Below are positions 1 to 4,738 of a stretch of 6,287 bases of DNA, piece by piece. The stretch covers positions 1 through 6,287 of the forward strand of contig JACQAW010000083.1 in assembly GCA_016194725.1 (NCBI GenBank), read 5' to 3'. The number at the start of each line of letters is the position of its first letter. The stretch's first letter is position 1. A model generated the notes under the pieces. That model was given only the letters and a program-made list of their open reading frames with translations, ran no database searches and was not told the DNA's origin. Both the position numbers and the translations under genes were made by a program. The stretch is from Deltaproteobacteria bacterium (GTDB lineage Bacteria; Bdellovibrionota; UBA1018; UBA923).

Positions 1-13
1 GCTCTTCCGATCT
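1..13. other. Residual Illumina adapter at contig end
   Basis: The first 13 bases, GCTCTTCCGATCT, are exactly the 3' core of the Illumina TruSeq adapter (reverse complement AGATCGGAAGAGC). On the minus strand the adenylation-domain reading frame is intact down to base 14 and then runs straight into AGATCGGAAGAGC, as expected where a sequenced insert ended and the adapter was not trimmed. These bases are not genomic, and the true sequence beyond base 14 is unknown. Confidence 0.96.
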
Positions 14-859
14 CTCGTCGACGATGTGGATGCCGTAACCTTCGAGCGGCCTGCCGATCGTGATCGCGCGGCCGGGCACGCACTCGAGCGCCGTGGTGTT
101 GACGGTCGCCTCGGTGGGGCCGTAGACGTTGAAGATGCGAAGCCCCGCGCGCGCGCGGCGCGCGACGAGCTCGGCCGGACAGATCTCGCCGCTCAGCACG
201 ACGGTCTTGAGCGTGGCGACGTCGCGCGTGAAGGTCGCCAGCAGCGTCGGCACCGTCGAAAAGTAAGTGACGCCGCGGCTTTCGAGGTAGGCGGCAAGCT
301 CATCTCCGAAGCGAGGCGTCTCGGCGTCGCCCACGACGAGGGCCGAGCCGTTCGAGAAGGCCATCCAGAGCTCTTCGACCGAGCCGTCGAACGTGAGCGA
401 GAAGCCCTGGTAGACGCGGTCGTCGGGCGTGGTGCCGCAGATTTTGTTGAAGGCGGCGGCGAACTTCACGACATGGCGGTGCTCGGCGGTGACACCTTTC
501 GGGCGGCCGGTCGTGCCCGAGGTGTAGATGACGTAGCAGACGTCGTTGGGTCTTACGCCCGTCTGCTCGCGCGTGAGGCGCGTGGTGGGGTTGGCCGCGA
601 TGGCGTGGGCCTGCGTGTCGAGCTCGAGGACGATGCCCTCGAAGTGCTCGCGTGCCTTCGATGCAAGGCTGCTTTCGGTGAGCAGCACGGTGGCTTCGGA
701 TTCGGTGAAGATGTGGCGCAGGCGTTCGCCGGGGTAGCTCGGGTCGAGAGGCACGTAGGCTGCTCCGGCCTTGATGAGCGGCGCGTGCTTTCGGGTGCCC
801 GGCGCTTTTGCCGAAACCGACGCTGCTTCCGCCGCTGCTGTAGCCTCTCTTCGCTCCAT
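14..859 (-). CDS. NRPS-type amino-acid adenylation domain, partial at both ends
   Basis: AMP-forming adenylation domain, which would activate an amino acid as aminoacyl-AMP for loading onto a carrier protein. From the ATG at 857-859 there are 282 residues with no stop. Visible core motifs are A2-like LIKAGAAYVPLDPSYP (28-43), A3 YTSGTTGRPKG (112-122), A4-region FDGSVEELW (157-165), A5 NVYGPTEATVN (244-254) and IGRPL near the end. By alignment to GrsA from memory, the pocket begins Asp-Gly-Glu at positions 235/236/239. An acidic residue at 239 suits a basic substrate, but I do not call one. Motif wording such as QGFS, STVPTLLATF and GEICPAEL resembles Pls-type (poly-lysine synthetase-like) enzymes. 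The start has a good ribosome site, GAGAGG (865-870), 5 nt away. However, roughly the first 60-100 residues of a normal domain are missing, and residues 1-27 are Ala/Arg-rich and unlike the family. The 3' end is cut by the contig edge. This is a truncated gene or a misjoin near base 780. Confidence 0.88.
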
Positions 860-1026
860 CACTACCTCTCTGGACGGGGCGTAAGTGCACGAAGTATGCC
901 CCGGTGGAAAACCGCGGCCGGGGCGAGTTCCTCAGTGAAATCGAATTTTCCGAGCCCCGCTCTCGCCTATCCCGGTAAGATTTCGCGGTCCTGGGCCGGC
1001 CTCGGTGTCAGTTTGGCGTGAAAGAA
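860..1026. other. Intergenic gap without a supported gene
   Basis: This 167-bp stretch lies between the amidohydrolase stop and the adenylation-domain start. It holds the GAGAGG ribosome site at 865-870 and a 7-bp inverted repeat (GCCCCGG 898-904 with CCGGGGC 918-924, 13-nt loop) without a following T-run. No reading frame here resembles the missing N-terminus of the adenylation domain. I see no convincing promoter or intrinsic terminator. Confidence 0.6.
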
Positions 1027-1869
1027 TTACCGCCGATTGAGGTGGAAGACGGCCACCGCGTTGTCGTGGAAGACGGCCTGCCGGTGCTCGCGCGGAATCG
1101 CTCGCGAGAAGGCGCGGGCGTAGGAGGCGATGTCGTTGAGCGGCCAGTCCGAGCCGAAGAGAAGCTTGCGAGGGTCGTTCACGTATCCGAAAAGCCACGA
1201 AAGCGGCCGCACGAGGTGCTCTTCGACGCGCTCGGGGCGCTGGTCGTCCATGTCGCCGGTCAGCAGAGCCGACCCGTCGAGGTAGACGTTGGGGTTCTTG
1301 CGCGCGACCATCGCGGCGGTGGTGATCCAGGGGTTTCCGCAGTGGGCGATGACGAACTTCACCTCGGGGTGGTCTACCGCCACCTCGTCGATGGTGAGCG
1401 GGTGCGCGTACTTCACGAGGCCCCGGCGGTCGTAGGTGTCGCCGGTGTGGAAGACGACCGGAACGTCGAATTTTTTCGCGAGCTTGTAGAGCGGCTCGTA
1501 GTGGGCGTCGTTCGCGTACTGGTGGACGTAGCCCAGGTAGATCTTGATGCAGCGGTACTTGCCCGAGCGCAGACCGCGTTCGACGTCCTTATAATGAGGG
1601 CGCGGGCCGACCCCCGCGCAGTGGACGACGTTGTACCGGCGCATGTCGTGGTAATCCTCGTCGTCGATGTGGGTGTGGGCCACCGCGCCGACGGCGCCGG
1701 CCTCGCGAAGCTCGCGCCGATACTCCTCGGGCGTGCGTGGAATCTGGGTCATCGCCTCGGGCTCGTCGTCGAACTCGGTATGGGTGTGGGCGTCGATGAT
1801 GCCTGGGATCGCGAGGGTGGGCTGCGCGTAGCAGGTTGGCAGCAGGAGGAGAGTTAGGAGAAAGGACAT
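1027..1869 (-). CDS. Exported amidohydrolase-2 family metal-dependent hydrolase
   Basis: This 280-residue protein of the amidohydrolase-related (amidohydrolase_2, ACMSD-like TIM-barrel) superfamily uses a bound divalent metal to hydrolyse or decarboxylate small substrates. The substrate cannot be read from the sequence. Expected metal ligands are all present and in order: HxH in DAHTHTE (His28, His30), His141 in VVFHTGD, His176 in IAHCGNPW and Asp241 in FGSDWPL. Lys109 in IKIYLG is well placed as an extra barrel residue. Residues 1-15 look like a Sec signal peptide, with a run of Leu and likely cleavage after CYA. LPTC is a poor lipobox, so lipoprotein processing is unlikely. Export is unusual for this mainly cytoplasmic family. 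The ATG is preceded by AAGG (1878-1881) at 8 nt, a weak ribosome site. The gene is same-strand with its neighbours but separated by 150 and 167 bp, so it may be its own unit. Sampled GC is about 70%, unlike the Rhs tips upstream. Confidence 0.92.
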   Translation of the reverse strand: MSFLLTLLLLPTCYAQPTLAIPGIIDAHTHTEFDDEPEAMTQIPRTPEEYRRELREAGAVGAVAHTHIDDEDYHDMRRYNVVHCAGVGPRPHYKDVERGLRSGKYRCIKIYLGYVHQYANDAHYEPLYKLAKKFDVPVVFHTGDTYDRRGLVKYAHPLTIDEVAVDHPEVKFVIAHCGNPWITTAAMVARKNPNVYLDGSALLTGDMDDQRPERVEEHLVRPLSWLFGYVNDPRKLLFGSDWPLNDIASYARAFSRAIPREHRQAVFHDNAVAVFHLNRR

Positions 1870-2019
1870 TGGTCTGACCTTAGCATGGGGTTGGCTTCAT
1901 TTGCAGCGCTAGTGGGTCACAGGTCACCTCTCTGCTTACCCACGGCGCGTGTCGTACTCGTACGTGGTCACCCGGCCCCATCGAGGTCTAAAGGGAGTTG
2001 ACGCCAAGGCATTGGAGTT
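1870..2019. other. Intergenic gap between immunity-type gene and amidohydrolase
   Basis: This 150-bp gap contains the weak ribosome site of the amidohydrolase, a small direct repeat GGTCAC-A-GGTCAC (1915-1927) and, at 1936-1980, a possible vestige of an Rhs repeat listed separately. I find no stem with a T-run and no convincing -35/-10 pair on the minus strand. Confidence 0.55.
1936..1980 (-). pseudogene. Possible Rhs YD-repeat remnant
   Basis: Read on the minus strand in the frame of the preceding immunity-type gene, this stretch gives WGRVTTYEYDTRRG and then a stop. VTTYEYD is the typical wording of an Rhs/YD repeat (usually followed by xRGNL). It sits just after a toxin/immunity cassette, exactly where the other cassette in this window is also followed by truncated rhs sequence. 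The remnant is short, so chance resemblance is possible. Confidence 0.35.
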
Positions 2020-2526
2020 TCAATCTGCATATCCGGTGGTATCGCATTCCACCTTTTCACCTCTTATCTCTTCGAATCGCTTATCCCTAATATTGACTCT
2101 CCAGGCGAGGCGAGCTTTGACGAATCGATTTGTCCCGCGTTGGTTGTCGGCCAGCCCGATGACACGCCCCCACTTGCCCCACGTCGTGCCACCTTCATGG
2201 CTCGTGTAACATTTAAACTCCGGACTTTCGCCGGGCCTGATTAAGGGCGTCAAATCCAAAACAGCATCAACTACGCCACACCGCAAAGTTGGTCTACTCA
2301 GTAAAAACACTACTATGACACCATCCCGCTCTCGATAATGAACAGCATGTTTTTTGTGCAGATCCAAAAATACGCCCAATTCTTTTGGAAACTCACCCTC
2401 GAGAGTGCACATATTCTTCCCTTTTAACGAGGCAAACCCTTTAGATGTAAATGGGACTTTGTCACCCATTGCATATGTGAACGGGAACAGTGCCAGGAAC
2501 GAGATGAGCGCAAGCCATCGAGACAT
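2020..2526 (-). CDS. Putative periplasmic immunity protein of the M15-tipped Rhs toxin
   Basis: I do not recognise this 168-residue protein by family. Residues 1-19 are a clear Sec signal peptide (Arg3, hydrophobic LALISFLALF core, cleavage likely after TYA), leaving about 149 mature residues. Four Cys (40, 83, 106, 161) could form two disulfides in the periplasm. The mature part is polar with alternating hydrophobic residues and no further membrane span. The gene starts 19 nt after the stop of the rhs copy whose tip looks like a zinc peptidase. Toxin genes of this class are regularly followed by their immunity gene, and an exported inhibitor fits a toxin that cuts peptidoglycan peptides. The ribosome site GAAAGGA (2539-2545) lies 12 nt from the ATG and almost touches the rhs stop, so the two are probably translated together. 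A sampled 60-nt stretch (2281-2340) is about 45% GC, much lower than the flanks. The immunity role is inferred from position and export. Confidence 0.72.
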   Translation of the reverse strand: MSRWLALISFLALFPFTYAMGDKVPFTSKGFASLKGKNMCTLEGEFPKELGVFLDLHKKHAVHYRERDGVIVVFLLSRPTLRCGVVDAVLDLTPLIRPGESPEFKCYTSHEGGTTWGKWGRVIGLADNQRGTNRFVKARLAWRVNIRDKRFEEIRGEKVECDTTGYAD

Positions 2527-2545
2527 ATTTTAGACCCGTCCTTTC

Positions 2546-4492
2546 TTACCGACGAGGGGACGGTTGATACGGCCGAACCTCGGGGGCAAATCTGGGCCGG
2601 CCGCCCGGCACGGTACCCAGCTGTAAGTGGAAATGTGTTCCATTTGGATCGCTACTATTTGGTCCATTGCGTTCCTCTTGCCCGTAGCCACGCGGGAAGC
2701 ATTGCCTGGTGCATCGTGCAGCATCATCACTTGAGAGAGACGGATTGTCGGATCGATTCGCATCGCAGGCTTGCCCAGTCCCGTGCTGGCCACCACCTTC
2801 GCGCCGGCCGCTGGTAATTGCAGTATTACCGTGAGTACAGCGATCAAAGCAGTCAAGCGCAGCTCGCATTGCGGGTGTAAAATCGCAGTTGATGCCTGGC
2901 GCGCATTGCCAGAGCCCCCAAGGGTCGATCCACTCCGCCGGACTATTTTCGACATACCGATAAAAATTGTAATCGCCACCTTCGAATCCAATCGGGTCTT
3001 GTGACAGGAACCTGCCAGCCTCAGGGTCTTGCTCTCTGTTGCGCATATAGATCTTCCGCATCTCGGGATCATGTTCACGGCCCGCCAGACCATAGAGCAC
3101 AGGCGGCGTCGCTGAGCTGACATCGAAGGTCATAGAACTGCTCTCGCCAAATATAGCGAACATCTGTCCGGAGCCAGCGACTGCTCCATTGAGCAAGGAG
3201 CCTAGATGATCAGAGGCGTAGGCCGTGGCACCTGTCGAACTCACGTCGCCCAGGTGCTCGTCGATACCCTGACCATCGACATAGCAAGTAGCCGCACCAT
3301 TGCCAGCTCGGCCGAACAGTATCCGGTCCTCTTCGCCAAAGTGTGAGAAGCTTTGCGTAAAGGCCACCCCGTCCTTTGGAATAAGGGTCTTGGCAACACG
3401 CCGTCCGAGGGCATCATAAGCGTAGCTAGCTGCGATGATCGGATTTCCAGCTTCATTCGCAGCATCGAGACGCGCGAATGCAGATATCTTAGCATCAGTG
3501 CGATACGTAAACACCTCGTCGCGGCCGGTTTCTCCTGCGACCTTTCGAACGACGTTCCCGAAACCCTTGGAGTCAGGCACATAGGTTGCAAACCCATCGG
3601 AGAGGATCGAGTTTGCCTTGAAGACTCCCGCGCCTCGGAGCGAGTCCTGGATGCGATTGCCGGTAGCATCGTACTGCCACACGCGATTGAGATACTGGTC
3701 AAGTGCCGTCCCCGTCGACGCACTGAAGCTCGACGATGTCACCTGGTCCGTATTGTCGTATCCCAGGGCAAGTGTGCCCGACTCGCGATCAACGGCCGTG
3801 ATATTGCCGGCCGTATTGTAATGCAAGACCTCCGATATATTCTGCGCGGTAACCCCATCGTGGCCACTCCAGGTGATACTCACAGGGCGATCAAGGCTAT
3901 CCCACACGTACGAGCCAGCCAGACCCGTCGAGTGCGTGACGCTCGCTTTGCGCCCGAAACCATCAAAACCAACACCAGTCGTAAGCGAGTTCCCATTGAG
4001 CGAGCCCGTGATTGACGTCAGGCGCCCGGCCGCATCATGACTTGCGGTAATGAGCTGCCCAAAGCTTGGCGAGCTGACGCTCGAGATTTCATTGGTCGAG
4101 TCGCGAGCAATCGAGAACGTGCCCTCGATGAGGTTCAGAGGATTTCCGGCCTGAGTCGCCGCGACGCTATAGCTCGAAAGCGCAAACGGCGGCACGCTCT
4201 CGCGCTCAAACGAAAGCGTTGATACGTCGTTGGAACGACGGCCGACAGCGTTTCGATTCGCGTGAGCCGGGCGCTCTGGTCGTAGACGTAGTTGGTGATC
4301 TCGGTGGCGGCCGCGCCATTGGGCAGCACCGTGGGCCGGTCGCGCTCGACCACGTGGTGGAGCGAGTCGTAGAAGAACTTCGTTCGGTTGCCCGAGGCGT
4401 CCGTCACACCGGTGAGGTCGCCTCTTGGGTTGTACTCGTATCAGCGACTTCTGGACTCGATTGCTAGTGTCATCGTATGCGCATGCACGCAT
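2546..4492 (-). CDS. Truncated Rhs protein with M15-type zinc peptidase tip (orphan cassette)
   Basis: Read from the ATG at 4490-4492 this gives 648 residues. Residues ~87-517 are Rhs core with YD repeats (YDATGNRIQD, YAYDALGRRVAKT) and the family end signature (GREHDPEM, GRFLSQDPIGF). PAEWIDPWGL (518-527) matches the PxxxxDPxGL self-cleavage motif that precedes the variable toxin in Rhs proteins. Residues 528-648 are the toxin. Full-length Rhs proteins usually exceed 1000 residues. This copy lacks the N-terminal shell and any secretion domain, has no ribosome site, and begins 8 nt after the stop of the preceding small gene. Residues 1-17 are Rhs-like (AYDDTSNRVQK), but residues ~18-86 are read in the wrong frame; the true frame is listed separately. 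The core matches the upstream copy almost perfectly near its start and less towards the tip. It is most likely a silent tip cassette used through recombination, possibly expressed at low level by coupling. Confidence 0.88.
   Translation of the reverse strand: MRACAYDDTSNRVQKSLIRVQPKRRPHRCDGRLGQPNEVLLRLAPPRGRARPAHGAAQWRGRHRDHQLRLRPERPAHANRNAVGRRSNDVSTLSFERESVPPFALSSYSVAATQAGNPLNLIEGTFSIARDSTNEISSVSSPSFGQLITASHDAAGRLTSITGSLNGNSLTTGVGFDGFGRKASVTHSTGLAGSYVWDSLDRPVSITWSGHDGVTAQNISEVLHYNTAGNITAVDRESGTLALGYDNTDQVTSSSFSASTGTALDQYLNRVWQYDATGNRIQDSLRGAGVFKANSILSDGFATYVPDSKGFGNVVRKVAGETGRDEVFTYRTDAKISAFARLDAANEAGNPIIAASYAYDALGRRVAKTLIPKDGVAFTQSFSHFGEEDRILFGRAGNGAATCYVDGQGIDEHLGDVSSTGATAYASDHLGSLLNGAVAGSGQMFAIFGESSSMTFDVSSATPPVLYGLAGREHDPEMRKIYMRNREQDPEAGRFLSQDPIGFEGGDYNFYRYVENSPAEWIDPWGLWQCAPGINCDFTPAMRAALDCFDRCTHGNTAITSGRREGGGQHGTGQACDANRSDNPSLSSDDAARCTRQCFPRGYGQEERNGPNSSDPNGTHFHLQLGTVPGGRPRFAPEVRPYQPSPRR
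2549..2911 (-). other. Toxin tip: Cys-rich M15-like zinc peptidase domain
   Basis: These 121 residues follow the Rhs cleavage motif. Pattern elements of peptidase family M15 (VanX/VanY, D-Ala-D-Ala and L-Ala-D-Glu peptidases) appear in order: ITSGRR (tip 32-37), HGTGQACD = HxxGxAxD (tip 43-50; Zn ligands His43 and Asp50) and GTHFHLQ (tip 91-97; third ligand His93 or His95). Family members cleave peptide bonds in peptidoglycan stems. Seven Cys suggest a disulfide-stabilised extracytoplasmic protein. The catalytic acid normally sits three residues before the last His. Here that place is Asn90 for His93, with Asp88 nearby, so the exact active site is uncertain. The domain is about the minimal size for M15. 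Confidence 0.8.
4095..4235. repeat. 141-bp perfect direct repeat, internal copy
   Basis: This segment is base-for-base identical to 6147-6287. It encodes the start of the shared Rhs core (from SNDVSTLSFERE to about the DSTNE region) on the minus strand. The first mismatch on the low side is G4094 against C6146. On the high side identity is limited only by the end of the window. A second exact run of 53 bp (3633-3685 with 5688-5740) lies further into the core. Confidence 0.97.
4229..4440 (-). pseudogene. Out-of-frame Rhs segment of the truncated copy
   Basis: In the frame one base away from the long reading frame, this stretch gives clear Rhs repeats: YEYNPRGDLTGVTDASGN, then TKFFYDSLHHVVERDRP, then TNYVYDQSARLTRIET. 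It is closed by a stop (TGA at 4441-4443 on the minus strand). Removing one base near 4441 restores VQKSLYEYNPRGD across the upstream boundary, and adding one base near 4229-4240 restores the join to NDVSTLSFERE. So an original continuous rhs frame has suffered an apparent +1 and a compensating -1 change. This may be real decay in a silent cassette or assembly error. Confidence 0.8.
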
Positions 4493-4500
4493 GACGCCAA

Positions 4501-4722
4501 CTACCTATGGTCCGGCTGTTTCTTCGGGGAAAGGAGTTTTATTTGCTCGGCAATACTTTGCGATAGTTTTTCTTGCTGAACCTCCATGTTCCTTACGATG
4601 AGGAATATGCGGTATTGGTCCATGTAGATTCCGTACAAAAGTGCGAGGACCCACAGCGATACAAAAGCATTCCATGCCACTTTAACAATCGTTTGGGGCT
4701 GAATTTTCATCTTCATTTTCAT
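4501..4722 (-). CDS. Small single-span membrane protein, possible immunity protein
   Basis: This 73-residue protein of no family I recognise starts with a basic MKMKMK stretch, followed by one membrane helix at about residues 12-33 (Ile/Val/Trp/Leu-rich) and a polar, Gln/Glu/Lys-rich amphipathic helix at about 45-64. The tail is likely periplasmic or short cytoplasmic. Topology is not certain, although the positive N-terminus favours N-in. It starts 16 nt after the stop of the upstream rhs gene, in the place where immunity genes sit. I chose the ATG at 4720-4722 because AAAAGGGA (4727-4734) lies 4 nt ahead; a GTG at 4735-4737, one base after the rhs stop, is an alternative start. The sampled stretch 4561-4620 is about 43% GC, well below the Rhs core. 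It is too small for an enzyme. Immunity to the preceding tip is inferred from position only; a structural or regulatory small protein is possible. Confidence 0.68.
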   Translation of the reverse strand: MKMKMKIQPQTIVKVAWNAFVSLWVLALLYGIYMDQYRIFLIVRNMEVQQEKLSQSIAEQIKLLSPKKQPDHR

Positions 4723-4738
4723 GGCATCCCTTTTCACG

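Noticed and set aside
300..890. A 196-codon minus-strand frame overlapping the adenylation domain
   Set aside because: Out of frame with the motif-bearing reading; the product is a His/Arg/Pro-rich shadow.
898..924. Inverted repeat GCCCCGG / CCGGGGC as a terminator for the amidohydrolase
   Set aside because: 7-bp stem with a 13-nt loop and no T-run on either strand; likely chance in GC-rich DNA.
26..1021. A 331-codon open frame on the plus strand at the left end
   Set aside because: It is the exact antisense register of the adenylation-domain frame in GC-rich DNA, crosses the intergenic gap, and its product is Arg/Gly/Val-rich with no family resemblance.
1018..1857. A 279-codon plus-strand frame opposite the amidohydrolase
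   Set aside because: Antisense shadow; the minus strand carries all metal-ligand motifs and a signal peptide.
1999..2019. Promoter for the amidohydrolase (TTGGCG followed by a weak -10)
   Set aside because: The -10 candidate at suitable spacing is far from TATAAT; not enough to call.
2530..3123. A 197-codon minus-strand frame over the toxin tip
   Set aside because: It overlaps the M15-like tip in another frame and shows no motif; the Rhs frame with the cleavage motif is the real one.
4037..4222. Plus-strand frame whose last ~44 residues recur in another plus-strand frame at 5876-6274
   Set aside because: The recurrence is only the antisense translation of the 141-bp DNA repeat, not a conserved protein domain.
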